Shown one piece after another: positions 39,031 through 48,642 of a stretch of DNA of 64,000 nucleotides. The notes beneath the pieces are model-generated. The model saw nothing but the letters and a program-made list of their open reading frames with translations, did no database searches and was not told where the DNA came from. Source of the DNA: Rugosimonospora acidiphila (lineage in GTDB: Bacteria > Actinomycetota > Actinomycetes > Mycobacteriales > Micromonosporaceae); NCBI RefSeq assembly GCF_039543385.1, contig NZ_BAABJQ010000006.1:62001-126000 (forward strand), in the 5' to 3' direction. Made by a program: the position numbers and the translations under genes. Position 1 is the stretch's first letter. Every line of letters begins with the position of its first letter.

Positions 39031-40458
39031 GTGTTGTTCGCCAATTCCGAGGAACTCCTTCGGTACATCCGAGACGAAGGAGTGAAGTTTGTCGATGTCC
39101 GGTTCTGTGATCTGCCGGGTGTGATGCAGCACTTCAACGTGCCGGTCGAGTCGTTCGACGACAAGGTCTTCACCGACGGGCTCGCGTTCGACGGCTCGTC
39201 CATCCGCGGGTTCCAGCAGATCCACGAGTCCGACATGCTGCTGCTGCCGGATGCCGCCAGCGCGTTCATCGACCCGTTCCGGACCGAGAAGACCGTGGCG
39301 CTGAACTTCTTCATCCACGACCCGTTCACCCGCGAGGCGTACAGCCGGGACCCGCGCAACGTCGCGAAGAAGGCGGAGACCTACCTCGCGGCGAGCGGGA
39401 TCGCGGACACGGCGTACTTCGGACCGGAGGCCGAGTTCTACATCTTCGACTCGATCCGGCACGAAACCTCGGCGAACCAGGGCTACTACTACATCGACTC
39501 GGTCGAGGGCTGGTGGAACACCGGCGCCGAGGAGCCGGGCGGCAACCGCGGGTACAAGACCGCGTACAAGGGTGGCTACTTCCCGGTGCCGCCGGTGGAC
39601 CACTTCGCCGACCTGCGCGACGCGATCAGCCGGCGCCTGATCGACGCCGGGTTCACCGTGGAGCGCTCGCACCACGAGGTGGGCACCGCCGGCCAGGCCG
39701 AGATCAACTACAAGTTCTCGACGCTGCTCCACGCGGGCGACCAGTTGCAGCTGTTCAAGTACATCGTGAAGAACACCGCCTGGGCCGCCGGCAAGACCGC
39801 GACCTTCATGCCGAAGCCGCTGTTCGGTGACAACGGCTCCGGCATGCACACGCACCAGAGCCTCTGGTCGGGCGGCGAGCCGCTGTTCTACGACGAGACC
39901 GGGTACGCCGGCCTGTCGGACCTGGCTCGCTGGTACATCGGCGGCCTGCTGCACCACGCCCCGTCGCTGCTGGCCTTCACCAACCCGACGATCAACTCGT
40001 ACCGCCGGCTGGTGCCGGGCTACGAGGCGCCGGTCAACCTGGTCTACTCGCAGCGCAACCGGTCGGCCTGCACCCGCATCCCGGTCACCGGCACGAACGC
40101 GAAGGCCAAGCGGATCGAGTTCCGGGTGCCGGACCCGTCCTGCAACGTGTACCTGGCCTTCTCCTCGATGCTGATGGCCGGCCTGGACGGCATCAAGAAC
40201 AAGATCGAGCCGCCGGAGCCGATCGACAAGGACCTGTACGACCTGCCGCCGGACGAGTTCGCGAACGTGACTCAGGTGCCGGGCTCGCTGGAGAAGGTGC
40301 TGGAGGCGCTGGAGGCCGACAACGGGTACCTCCAGGAGGGTGGCGTGTTCACGTCCGACCTGATCTCGACCTGGGTCGACTACAAGCGCGCCAACGAGAT
40401 CGACCCGGTCCGGCTGCGCCCGACCCCGCACGAGTTCGCCATGTACTACGACGTCTGA
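39031..40458 (+). CDS. glnA: Glutamine synthetase type I, adenylylatable
   Basis: Makes glutamine from glutamate, ammonia and ATP; dodecameric and cytoplasmic. The 475-residue protein has the latch LAFDGSSIRGFQ, metal-binding FGPEAEFYIFD, GSGMHTHQSLW and NRSACTRIPV motifs. The regulatory Tyr is in KDLYDLPPDE near residue 405, the site modified by GlnE, encoded 4 kb downstream. AGGAGG at 39023-39028 is 2 nt from GTG 39031 and 5 nt from TTG 39034, so TTG (protein starting MFANSEELL) is a real alternative. Nitrogen control by GlnR is supported by the upstream box. Confidence 0.96.
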   Translation: MLFANSEELLRYIRDEGVKFVDVRFCDLPGVMQHFNVPVESFDDKVFTDGLAFDGSSIRGFQQIHESDMLLLPDAASAFIDPFRTEKTVALNFFIHDPFTREAYSRDPRNVAKKAETYLAASGIADTAYFGPEAEFYIFDSIRHETSANQGYYYIDSVEGWWNTGAEEPGGNRGYKTAYKGGYFPVPPVDHFADLRDAISRRLIDAGFTVERSHHEVGTAGQAEINYKFSTLLHAGDQLQLFKYIVKNTAWAAGKTATFMPKPLFGDNGSGMHTHQSLWSGGEPLFYDETGYAGLSDLARWYIGGLLHHAPSLLAFTNPTINSYRRLVPGYEAPVNLVYSQRNRSACTRIPVTGTNAKAKRIEFRVPDPSCNVYLAFSSMLMAGLDGIKNKIEPPEPIDKDLYDLPPDEFANVTQVPGSLEKVLEALEADNGYLQEGGVFTSDLISTWVDYKRANEIDPVRLRPTPHEFAMYYDV

Positions 40459-40525
40459 TCCCGCGCTCCTCTGATCAGGAGAGACGCATCAGGCACCACC
40501 CCGGCACAAGCCGGGTACGGATGAC

Positions 40526-40585
40526 GACGGAAGGCTATCGCCCTCGGCGCCCAGCGCGAGGTCGATAGCCTTTCCCGTCTTTTCC
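40526..40585. terminator. Terminator after glnA1
   Basis: Long stem: GACGG and AGGCTATCG pair with CGATAGCCTT and CCGTC, closed by CCTCG/CGAGG, and followed by TTTTCC. This is the most canonical intrinsic terminator in the window. Confidence 0.8.
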
Positions 40586-40883
40586 TCGCTGGGCCCCGTG
40601 AACACCACATGCTTGACGCCGGTGCCCCAGTGGATCGGCGGCTGGAGGGCTAGCGACTGTCGTAGGCCGACCGGGCCCGCTCAACATCGTCCATGTTCGG
40701 TCGGCTCCAGGCTCGTACCGCATTCAACGGTTGGAGTAGCGACCGGCCGAGCCGCACCAGCCTCAGACGTTGCCGAGTATTGCGGGCCAGCAGTACGGAT
40801 AACCACGCGCCCGGCTCCGCCCATGATCGCCTCTGCTACGGTACCTGCCGTCCATATTGTTCCCTGGAAAGAGGTATTGGCGA
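40586..40883. other. Non-coding spacer before the secreted-protein gene
   Basis: No supported gene. GC content is lower than in flanking genes. Near the end, a TACGGT stretch around 40837 and CATATTGT around 40853 could serve as -10 sequences for the secreted-protein gene. Confidence 0.35.
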
Positions 40884-41360
40884 ATGGTGCGTTCGCTCAA
40901 GAACACCATGGTGGCAGCCGCCGCCACGGTCCTCGCGTCGATCGGTCTCGTCACCGTGTCGCAGGCCCCGGCCAGCGCCGCGTACGGCTGCTCCGGCACC
41001 CTGATCGACACCTACACGCTGAAGACCTCGGCACTGGAAGGCAACCTGACGTACGGCAACATCCAGCTCTACTACTCCAGCGCCAACAGCGGCACCGACT
41101 GTGCCGTGAACGTGGCCACCACCGCGGGCGGCGCCGGCCACGCCAAGCAAATGTCCGTCGATATCGACAAGTGCGACGAGGACGTCCCCGGAATCTGTGC
41201 CAGCAGCACTTTCGACGGCGACGTGGGGCAATACCTCAGCTACGCCGGGCCGGTCCAGGTGACCGGCACGAACGGCCACTGCGTCTCGCTCGAGGGCCTC
41301 ATCTCCTACAACGACAGGACCGCGCAGCTCAAGGGCACTGGCGCCACCCACTGCCGCTGA
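40884..41360 (+). CDS. Small secreted Cys-rich protein of unknown function
   Basis: A 158-residue exported protein. The N-terminus has a basic start (MVRSLKNT), a hydrophobic core and a likely signal-peptidase site after SQAPASA near residue 33. The mature part (about 125 residues) contains six cysteines (YGCSG, TDCAV, DKCDED, GICAS, GHCVS and THCR), enough for three disulfides. It is rich in Thr, Gly and Ser with beta-strand-like spacing. I do not recognise the family. AAAGAGG lies 9 nt before ATG 40884. It looks like a lineage-specific insert between glnA1 and glnE. Confidence 0.75.
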   Translation: MVRSLKNTMVAAAATVLASIGLVTVSQAPASAAYGCSGTLIDTYTLKTSALEGNLTYGNIQLYYSSANSGTDCAVNVATTAGGAGHAKQMSVDIDKCDEDVPGICASSTFDGDVGQYLSYAGPVQVTGTNGHCVSLEGLISYNDRTAQLKGTGATHCR

Positions 41361-41431
41361 CGCCAACTCCGCTCTCCGACTGAGGTCGATCATGGACTCG
41401 CGGTGCCCGCGATCCACGAGGGCCTGGCCGC

Positions 41432-41926
41432 TCAGTCAAACCGGTAGAGCAGCGAGTCTCGCTGGTCCTGTTCGACCTCGGCGAGTGTCAGGTCGGGGTC
41501 GCGCTGGTGAGCGAGTGCGACCTCGGCCGCCGTCGGCTGGTCCTCCTTGCGGGGCCATGCCTCCGGTCGCCACATCTTCGCCCTGACGAATGCCTTGGGA
41601 CAGTGGACATATACCTCGTCGGCCCGCACCACCAGTGCGGTCTTCGGCGGCTTACCCACCGGGGTCAGTCGCACCAGCAGGTCTTCCTCGGCGGTGATCC
41701 AGGCAGCACCGTTCACCCGTAGCGTGGTGTCCCGGCCCGGGATGACAAAGTCGAGTCCGGCGTGTCCGTTGGCGAGGATATTGCGATAGCTGTCCAGCCG
41801 ATTGTTGCCGGTCGCATCTGGGATCGCCAGATGATGCTCGTCGAGGACCGTCACGCAGCCGGGGGTTCCCCCGCGAGGGCCGACGTCACAGCGCCCCTCG
41901 GCGTCACTGGTCGCGACAAACACCAC
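41432..41926 (-). CDS. Pyridoxamine 5'-phosphate oxidase-like protein, damaged 5' end
   Basis: A flavin-reductase/PPOX-fold protein of 164 residues from GTG 41926. It has SDAEGRCDVGPRGGTPGCV and the flavin-site helix GNNRLDSYRNILANGHAG, then strands LDFVIPGRDTTLRVNG. Related proteins begin about 30-50 residues earlier. Upstream, ATG 41996 opens a plausible N-terminus (MTQRSEPDEPGPYPA), with CACAAT 7 nt before it, but hits TAG at once. The missing link RLIAVSPVVFV lies in the other frame. So the gene seems to have lost part of its 5' end by a small deletion or frameshift. It may be a shortened protein or a pseudogene. Confidence 0.7.
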   Translation of the reverse strand: MVFVATSDAEGRCDVGPRGGTPGCVTVLDEHHLAIPDATGNNRLDSYRNILANGHAGLDFVIPGRDTTLRVNGAAWITAEEDLLVRLTPVGKPPKTALVVRADEVYVHCPKAFVRAKMWRPEAWPRKEDQPTAAEVALAHQRDPDLTLAEVEQDQRDSLLYRFD

Positions 41927-42107
41927 GGGCGAGACCGCGATGAGCCGGCTACGCCGGATACGGGCCGGGCTCGTCCGGCTCGCTGCGCTGGGTCATGCGT
42001 GCGATTGTGGCGCACCGGCCCGACGATCGGGTGCCCGCGACGCACATCCCCCGCTAGACCCCTAATCGGCGTCTGTCGAGCTTATAGCCCATCGACACAT
42101 GCGGAAC

Positions 42108-42113
42108 TAGGAT
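42108..42113 (+). promoter_or_regulatory. -10 box of acylase gene
   Basis: TAGGAT, 8 nt before GTG 42122; leaderless architecture. Confidence 0.5.
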
Positions 42114-42121
42114 CGCTCGGC

Positions 42122-44929
42122 GTGAGCGAGGACGAGTCGACCCCGGTCGAGCGCGCGGTCGATGAGCGGGCGTTGCCCGAGGACCGGGAGATTCCCGTAC
42201 AACAGGCACGGGACACGCTGCCCGAACCAGAAGAGGCCCGGGAATCCGGCGACGCGCCACCACGGCCGGGCGGCAGGCGTTCCCGTCCCCGCCGCCGCCT
42301 GCGGCGGGCCCTCGCCTGGTCGCTGGGGGTGGTGCTGGTACTCGTCCTGGCCGCGGCCGGCGGCGGTGTGTGGGCGGTACGGACGGCGTTCCCGCAGTAC
42401 GGTGGCCAGCTGCACCTGGCCGGGCTGAGCGCTCCGGTCACCGTGTACTACGACGCCCACGCCATCCCACAGGTGTACGCGGCCAACGCCGCCGACCTGT
42501 TCACCGCGCAGGGGTACGTGCAGGCGCAGGAGCGCTTCTGGGAGATGGACTTCCGCCGGCACCTGACCAGCGGTCGGCTCGCCGAGATGTTCGGCTCCTC
42601 GCAGCTGGAGACGGACGCGTACCTGCGCACCATGGGCTGGCGGCGAGTGGCCGAGCAGGAGTGGAATCTGGTCAGCCCGCAGACCCGCACGTACCTGCGG
42701 GACTACGCGAACGGGGTGAACGCGTACCTGCGCACGCACGGGGCGAGCGCGATCAGCCTTGAGTACAGTGTGCTGAAGCTGAGCGACCCCGGCTACCGGA
42801 TCGCGCCGTGGGATCCGATCGACTCGCTGGCCTGGCTCAAGGCGCTCGCCTGGGATCTGCGCGGCAACATGAGCGACGAGATCGAACGGGCCAGCCTGCT
42901 GGCCGCCGGCCTGTCCCGGAACCAGGTCGAGCAGCTCTACCCGGAGTACCCGTACGACCAGCACAGCCCGATCGTGACCACGCCGACCCCGGCGACCAAG
43001 ACCGCCGCCGGCACCGCCAGCAATGCCGGCACCACCGGCAGCGGAGCCGCGGCGGACGACGGGACGACAACCGGTGGCGGCTCGGTGCCGGCCGGCACGT
43101 TGGCGGCCGCCGCGCCGGTGCTGGCCGACGTCGACCAGGCCGTGCGGCAACTGCCCGACCTCGTCGGTGACGACCTGCCCGGCATCGGCTCCAACTCGTG
43201 GGTCATCTCGGGTGCGCACACCACCACGGGCAAGCCGATCCTCGCCAACGATCCGCACCTCGAACCGTCGATGCCCGGCATCTGGTACCAGATGGGGCTG
43301 CACTGCACGTGCGAGTACAACGTCGAGGGTTTCACCTTCTCCGGGGTACCCGGCGTGGTCATCGGGCACAACTCCCGGATCGCGTGGGGCTTCACCAACC
43401 TGGACCCGGATGTCAGCGACCTGTACCTGGAAAAGGTGCGCGGCAACCAGTACGAAGTGGACGGTCAGTGGCGGGATCTCCAGATCCGTAGGGAGACCAT
43501 CAAGGTGGCCGGCGGGAAGCCGGTGACGCTGACCATCCGCACCACCGACAACGGGCCGTTGCTGTCCGACGCCTCGGCGGAGCTGCGCGCGATCGGCGTC
43601 AAACCCGACGTGGACCCGAGCGGCGCGCCGGCGTCCAGCGCGGCGACCCCCGATCCGGACGCGGGCGCCACCGGCTACGCGGTCGCGCTGCGCTGGACGG
43701 CGCTGGAGCCGGGGCGGACGATGGACGCGCTGTTCACGCTGGACAAGGCGGCGAACTGGGATCAGTTCCGGGACGCCGCGAAGATGTTCGAGGTGCCCGC
43801 GCAGAACCTGGTGTACGCGGACGTCGACGGCAACATCGGGTACCAGTCGCCGGGCAAGATTCCGGTCCGCGGCAAGGGTGACGGGCGCTGGCCAGCACCG
43901 GGGTGGGACTCGTCGTACGACTGGACCGGCTACCTTCCGTTCGACGAGCTGCCGTCGGAGTTCAACCCGCCGCAGGGCTTCATCGCGACGGCCAACCAGG
44001 CGGTCATCAACCCCGCGGACTATCCGCACTTCCTCACCGACGACTGGACCGACGGGTACCGCAGCCAGCGCATCATGGACATGATCTCCTCGACCATCTC
44101 CAGCGGCTCCGACGTGTCAGTGGCCGACGTGCAGCGCATGCAGTTCGACAACCGCAACGGATTGGCCCCGGCCCTGGTGCCGGCGCTGCTGGCCGTGCCG
44201 CAGCGGGGAGCGGCGGCCAGGGCGCAGGGCCTGTTGCGTGGCTGGGACTTCCAGGAGCCGGCCGACGGCGACTCGGACAGCGTGACGGGGCGGGACTCGG
44301 CGGCCGCCGCGTACTTCAACGTGGTCTGGCGTCAACTGCTGGCGAAGACGTTCGACGAGCTGCCGGCCGACCGCAAGCCGGACGGCAGCGACCGCTGGTG
44401 GCTGGTGATGACGAACCTGTTGAGCCAGCCGGACTCGCCCTGGTGGGATGACAAGTCCACGCCGAAGGTGGAGACCCGCGACGACATTCTGGCCTCGGCC
44501 ATGACGGCGGCCACCGGCGAGCTGACCAAGCGGCTGGGCTCCGATCCCACGTCCTGGCGGTGGGGTGCGATCCACACCCTGTACGTGCAGAACCAGTCGC
44601 TGGGCACGTCGGGCATCGGCCCGATCGAGTGGCTGTTCAACTACGGCCCGGTCGGCGTGTCCGGGGGCAGCAACATCGTCAACGCCACCGGATGGGACCC
44701 GTCCGTCGGGTACCAGGTGAACGCCGTCCCCTCGATGCGAATGATCGTCGACATGTCCAATCTGGACAGTTCGCGGTGGATCCAGCTGACCGGCGAGTCC
44801 GGGCACGCGTTCAGCCCCCACTACCACGACCAGTTGGATCTGTGGCGCACCGGCAAGACGCTGCCGATGCGCTGGGACAAGGCGGGCATCGCATCGTCCT
44901 CAATGGACAGTCTCACGTTGAAACCGTAG
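42122..44929 (+). CDS. Membrane-anchored penicillin-acylase family (S45) Ntn hydrolase
   Basis: A 935-residue amidase precursor of the penicillin G acylase / AHL acylase superfamily. An acidic cytoplasmic tail (about 55 residues) precedes one membrane helix (LAWSLGVVLVLVLAAAGGGV), which places the enzyme outside the membrane. The alpha subunit follows. The Thr/Gly/Ala-rich stretch at about 290-335 is the spacer peptide. Self-cleavage would expose the Ser of GSNSWVISGAHTTTGKP near residue 357, with NDPHLEPSMPGIWYQ next to it. Substrate (beta-lactams, acyl-homoserine lactones or cyclic lipopeptides) cannot be read. It converges on glnE with an 11-bp gap. Confidence 0.9.
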   Translation: MSEDESTPVERAVDERALPEDREIPVQQARDTLPEPEEARESGDAPPRPGGRRSRPRRRLRRALAWSLGVVLVLVLAAAGGGVWAVRTAFPQYGGQLHLAGLSAPVTVYYDAHAIPQVYAANAADLFTAQGYVQAQERFWEMDFRRHLTSGRLAEMFGSSQLETDAYLRTMGWRRVAEQEWNLVSPQTRTYLRDYANGVNAYLRTHGASAISLEYSVLKLSDPGYRIAPWDPIDSLAWLKALAWDLRGNMSDEIERASLLAAGLSRNQVEQLYPEYPYDQHSPIVTTPTPATKTAAGTASNAGTTGSGAAADDGTTTGGGSVPAGTLAAAAPVLADVDQAVRQLPDLVGDDLPGIGSNSWVISGAHTTTGKPILANDPHLEPSMPGIWYQMGLHCTCEYNVEGFTFSGVPGVVIGHNSRIAWGFTNLDPDVSDLYLEKVRGNQYEVDGQWRDLQIRRETIKVAGGKPVTLTIRTTDNGPLLSDASAELRAIGVKPDVDPSGAPASSAATPDPDAGATGYAVALRWTALEPGRTMDALFTLDKAANWDQFRDAAKMFEVPAQNLVYADVDGNIGYQSPGKIPVRGKGDGRWPAPGWDSSYDWTGYLPFDELPSEFNPPQGFIATANQAVINPADYPHFLTDDWTDGYRSQRIMDMISSTISSGSDVSVADVQRMQFDNRNGLAPALVPALLAVPQRGAAARAQGLLRGWDFQEPADGDSDSVTGRDSAAAAYFNVVWRQLLAKTFDELPADRKPDGSDRWWLVMTNLLSQPDSPWWDDKSTPKVETRDDILASAMTAATGELTKRLGSDPTSWRWGAIHTLYVQNQSLGTSGIGPIEWLFNYGPVGVSGGSNIVNATGWDPSVGYQVNAVPSMRMIVDMSNLDSSRWIQLTGESGHAFSPHYHDQLDLWRTGKTLPMRWDKAGIASSSMDSLTLKP

Positions 44930-44940
44930 CCGCGTCCGGC

Positions 44941-47847
44941 TCAGCCGTGGAACACCCGCTCGAAGACCTGCCGGGCCCGGCGCGCGGTGCGCAGGTAGTC
45001 GTCGACGAACTCGCCACTGTCGCCGCCGCCCAGCGTCGCCACCAGCCCGGCCAACTCGGTGCCCTGCCGGGGTAGCTGGTCGGACGGCCGGCCACGCACC
45101 AGCATGAGCGCGTTGCGCACCCGGGAGGCGGAGCGCCAGGCCACGGCCAGGGCGGTGGCGTCCGCACCGTCGATCAGCTCGGCGCGGCGGGCTGCCTCCA
45201 GGGCCGGCAGGGTACGGGTGGTGCGCAGCTCCGGAACGGTGCCGGCATGCCGCAACTGGAGCAGCTGTACCGTCCACTCCACGTCGGCCAGGCCGCCCCG
45301 GCCGAGCTTGGCGTGGGTGGCCGGGTCCGAGCCACGCGGCAGCCGCTCGCTGTCCACCCTGGCCTTGATCCGGCGGATCTCGACCACCTGGTCGCGGGAG
45401 AGCCCACCGGCCGGGTAGCGGACCTGGTCGGCCAGCGTGAGGAACCGCTGCCCCAGCTCGGCGTCACCGGCCACGAACCTGGCCCGCAGCAACGCCTGCG
45501 CCTCCCAGACCCTCGACCATCGGGCGTAGTACTGGGTGTACGCGGCGAGGCTGCGCACCAGCGGCCCCTGCCGCCCCTCCGGGCGCAGGTCGGCGTCGAC
45601 GCCCAGCGGCGGGTCGGGCGCGGGCGCGGCCAGCAGGGTGCGCAGCTGCTCGGCGATCCCGTTGGCCAGACCGCTGGCCTCGTCGTCGCGCATGCCGGCC
45701 GGCGGTTCGTACACGAACAGCACGTCGGCGTCGGACGGGTAGCTCATCTCGTACCCGCCCAGCCGCCCCATGCCGATGATGGCGAACGGCAGCCCGGCAC
45801 GGTTGGTGACGGCCAGGGCACCGATCAGCGTGCCGTCGGCGATGTCGCCCAGCGCCGCGCCGACGGCCTCGATGTCCAGCCGGCCGAGCAGGTCCGCGCA
45901 GGCGACCCGGAACAGCTCCCGGCGGCGTAGCGCGCGGATCGCCCCGATCGCGGTGGTCGGCTCCTCGTGCCGGGTACCCGCGGAGACGAAGCCCTCCAGC
46001 AGCCGTTGCCGGTCGCGCGGCACCAGCTCCGCGTCGTCGGCGAGCAGCCGCAACGCCTCCGGGTCGCGGCTGAGCAGGTCGGTCACGTAGCGGGACAGGC
46101 CGAGCAGCCGGGCCAGCCGCAGCGCGACCGGGCCCTCGTCGCGCAGCACCCGCAGGTACCACGGGGTGGCGCCGAGCTTCTCCGACACCTGCCGGTACGC
46201 CAGCAGCCCGCGGTCCGGCTCCGGCGCGTCGGCGAACGCGGACAACAGCGCGGGCAGCAGCTGCCGCTGGATGGCCGCGGTGCGGGACACGCCGCCGATG
46301 AGCGCCTGGATGTGGCGCAGCGCGCTGGCCGGGTCGACGAATCCGAGCACCTCCAGGCGCGCCCGGGCGGCGTCCGGGGTCAGCCGCAGGTCGTCGGTGG
46401 GCACCCGGGCCACGGCCTCCAGCAGCGGCCGGTACAGCAGCTTGGCGTGCAGGCGGCGCACCTCGGCCGCGTGCGCCACCCAGTCGGCCCGGAACGCCTC
46501 GACCGCGTCGCGGCCGGAGCCGCCGCGGTAGCCCATGGCCTGCGCCAGCCAGCGCAGCGCGCCGGGGTCGGCCGGTACCGTGTGGGTGCGTCGCAGCTTC
46601 TGTAGTTGCAGCCGGTGCTCGACGGTGCGCAGGAACTGGTACGCCCGGTCCAGCGCCTCCCCGTCGGGCCGGCCCACGTACCCGCGGGCGGTCAGCTCCC
46701 GCAGACCATCCAATGTGGAGGGTGTGCGCAGCGCCTCGTCGGCCCGGCCGTGCACCAACTGCAGCAGCTGCACGGCGAACTCGATGTCACGCAGGCCGCC
46801 GGGGCCGCGCTTGATCTCCCGATCCCGTTCGGCCGCCGGGATCGCGTCGGCGATCCGGCGTCGCATGGCCCGGATGTCGGCGACCGCCTCGGGCCGCTCG
46901 GCGGCGTGCCAGATCAACGGCTGGAGTTCGTCGAGCCACCGGGCGCCCAGGGCCCGGTCCCCGGCCGCCGGCCGGGCCTTGAGCAGCGCCTGGAACTCCC
47001 AGGTGCGCGCCCATTTCCGGTAGTAGCTCAGGTGGCTGGCCAGCGTGCGGACCAGCGGGCCGTGGTTGCCCTCCGGGCGCAGCGCGGCGTCGACCGGCCA
47101 GGCCACCTGCGCGCAGATCTCGATGAGCCGGGCGGCGATCGCCGTGGTGTGGCCCAGATCCTCGTCCGAGGCGGCCACGAAGATCACATCGACGTCGGAG
47201 ACGTAGTTGAGCTCCCGGCCGCCGCACTTGCCCATGGCGATCACCGCGAGCGGGGTGTCGACGTCGCCGCCGGCCAGCGTGAACGCGGCGGACAGGGTGG
47301 CGTCGGCCAGCGCGGACAGCGCGGTCATGGCCTGTTCGAGGTCGAGCGCGCCGGTCAGGTCGCCGGCCGCGATGCGCAGCAGGCTGCGCCGGTAGGCCAT
47401 GCGCAGCCGGGCCACGCTTTCGCCCTGAAAGTTCAGCGCGTACCCGGTGGGGGTCCGCAGCGTCCGCCACTCCCCCGGGTTGGCCGCCAGATGGTCGCCC
47501 AGCGTGTCGCTGGCGCCGAGCACGGCCAGCAGCCGGGCCCGCAGGCTGCGGTTGGTGCGCAGGCTGGCCAGCAGCCCGGCCTCCTCGGGTGCGGCCGGCC
47601 CAGCATGCCGCTCCGCCTCGGCGATCCGGCACAGCTGGCGCAGGGCGAGGTCGGGGTCGGCCACCCGGGACAGTGCCTCCAGCACGGTGGCCGCGCCCTC
47701 GTCGGCCGGCCGCTGCCCCGCCTCGTCCCACAGCCGCAGCTGCTCCGGCCCGAGCATCACCCGGGCCCGCTCCACGTCGACCAGCCCGTACCGGGCCAGG
47801 CGCCCGGCCGCGCTGGCCGGCCGACCGCTTCGTCCGACGTCGACCAT
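44941..47847 (-). CDS. glnE: Glutamine synthetase adenylyltransferase/adenylyl-removing enzyme
   Basis: A bifunctional enzyme of 968 residues that adds AMP to, and removes it from, the regulatory Tyr of GlnA1. Two nucleotidyltransferase domains are visible. The N-terminal (deadenylylating) domain has GKCGGRELNYVSDVDVIFV near residue 210. The C-terminal (adenylylating) domain has GRLGGYEMSYPSDADVLFV near residue 690. Each is followed by a helical GlnD-type domain (RGPGGLRDIEFAVQLLQ and RGGLADVEWTVQLLQL). It is cotranscribed with the upstream amidotransferase gene, from which it is separated by 2 bp. Confidence 0.96.
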   Translation of the reverse strand: MVDVGRSGRPASAAGRLARYGLVDVERARVMLGPEQLRLWDEAGQRPADEGAATVLEALSRVADPDLALRQLCRIAEAERHAGPAAPEEAGLLASLRTNRSLRARLLAVLGASDTLGDHLAANPGEWRTLRTPTGYALNFQGESVARLRMAYRRSLLRIAAGDLTGALDLEQAMTALSALADATLSAAFTLAGGDVDTPLAVIAMGKCGGRELNYVSDVDVIFVAASDEDLGHTTAIAARLIEICAQVAWPVDAALRPEGNHGPLVRTLASHLSYYRKWARTWEFQALLKARPAAGDRALGARWLDELQPLIWHAAERPEAVADIRAMRRRIADAIPAAERDREIKRGPGGLRDIEFAVQLLQLVHGRADEALRTPSTLDGLRELTARGYVGRPDGEALDRAYQFLRTVEHRLQLQKLRRTHTVPADPGALRWLAQAMGYRGGSGRDAVEAFRADWVAHAAEVRRLHAKLLYRPLLEAVARVPTDDLRLTPDAARARLEVLGFVDPASALRHIQALIGGVSRTAAIQRQLLPALLSAFADAPEPDRGLLAYRQVSEKLGATPWYLRVLRDEGPVALRLARLLGLSRYVTDLLSRDPEALRLLADDAELVPRDRQRLLEGFVSAGTRHEEPTTAIGAIRALRRRELFRVACADLLGRLDIEAVGAALGDIADGTLIGALAVTNRAGLPFAIIGMGRLGGYEMSYPSDADVLFVYEPPAGMRDDEASGLANGIAEQLRTLLAAPAPDPPLGVDADLRPEGRQGPLVRSLAAYTQYYARWSRVWEAQALLRARFVAGDAELGQRFLTLADQVRYPAGGLSRDQVVEIRRIKARVDSERLPRGSDPATHAKLGRGGLADVEWTVQLLQLRHAGTVPELRTTRTLPALEAARRAELIDGADATALAVAWRSASRVRNALMLVRGRPSDQLPRQGTELAGLVATLGGGDSGEFVDDYLRTARRARQVFERVFHG

Positions 47848-47849
47848 GA

Positions 47850-48635
47850 TCAGGGCTCGAGCAGCGGTAACTGGCGCCCGGCCGGGCCGGGTGGCGGCGT
47901 GGCCAGCTCACCCTTGGCGACGGCGGCGAACCGCTCGGCGAACGGTTGCCACGCCTCCTCGAGGTCCACCATGATCAAATTGCATGCGTCAACCACCACC
48001 TCGGGATCGTAGCCAAGCTCGTCGATCAGAGCCCGCTCGTTCTCCACCCAGTTGGCGATCATCGCGTCGTCGCACTCGATGTGAAACTGGACACCCCAGG
48101 CCCGGCCGCCGATCCGGAAGGCCTGGTGCGGGTAGCGCGTCGAGGCGGCCAGCAGGGTGGCGCCCAGGGGCAGCTCGGTGATCTCGTCCGAGTGCCACTG
48201 CAACACGTCCGGGGCCATCGGCACCGGGGCCCACAGCGGATCCCGATCGGCGGCGTCGCGCTTGCCGACCAGGGCCGGGCCGATCTCCGGGCCCGACTCG
48301 CTGCGCTCCACCATCCCGCCGTGGGCGCTGGCGAGCAGCTGTGCGCCCAGACACACCGCGAGCGTGGGCACCTCGTACCGGACCGCCTTGCGCAGCAGCC
48401 CCTCCAGCGCCGGGAACCAGTGCTCGGCCGGGCGGCCGTCGGGCCCCGGGTACGCCTGCTGGGCGCCGCCCATCACCACCAGCGCGGCGTAGCCGTCGAG
48501 CGTGTCGGGCAGCGGGTCGCCGGCGTGCGGCCGGACGGTCTCCAGGGCCAGCCCGGAACCGGTCAACCACTCGCCAAGCCGTCGAATGTCATCGGAAGGG
48601 TCGTTTTCGATCACCAGAGTCCGGTTGTTGGCCAC
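47850..48635 (-). CDS. Class I glutamine amidotransferase-like protein
   Basis: A 261-residue GATase1 domain protein, related to stand-alone GMP-synthase-like amidotransferases. The triad is visible: Cys in LAVCLGAQLLA near residue 95, His in WGVQFHIECDD near residue 190, and Glu two residues later. It has no synthase domain, so it may hydrolyse gamma-glutamyl compounds or serve a separate acceptor. Operon with glnE (2-bp gap) suggests a glutamine-linked role. GTG 48635 has the -10 box TAACCT 7 nt upstream. Only 33 bp separate it from the divergent LD-carboxypeptidase start. Confidence 0.88.
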   Translation of the reverse strand: MANNRTLVIENDPSDDIRRLGEWLTGSGLALETVRPHAGDPLPDTLDGYAALVVMGGAQQAYPGPDGRPAEHWFPALEGLLRKAVRYEVPTLAVCLGAQLLASAHGGMVERSESGPEIGPALVGKRDAADRDPLWAPVPMAPDVLQWHSDEITELPLGATLLAASTRYPHQAFRIGGRAWGVQFHIECDDAMIANWVENERALIDELGYDPEVVVDACNLIMVDLEEAWQPFAERFAAVAKGELATPPPGPAGRQLPLLEP

Positions 48636-48642
48636 GCTGTCG

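Noticed and set aside
40560..40680. Minus-strand peptide IHWGTGVKHVVFTGPSEE resembling a protein fragment
   Set aside because: It runs through the glnA1 terminator hairpin and meets a stop within about 65 codons. No start and no known family, so most likely chance.
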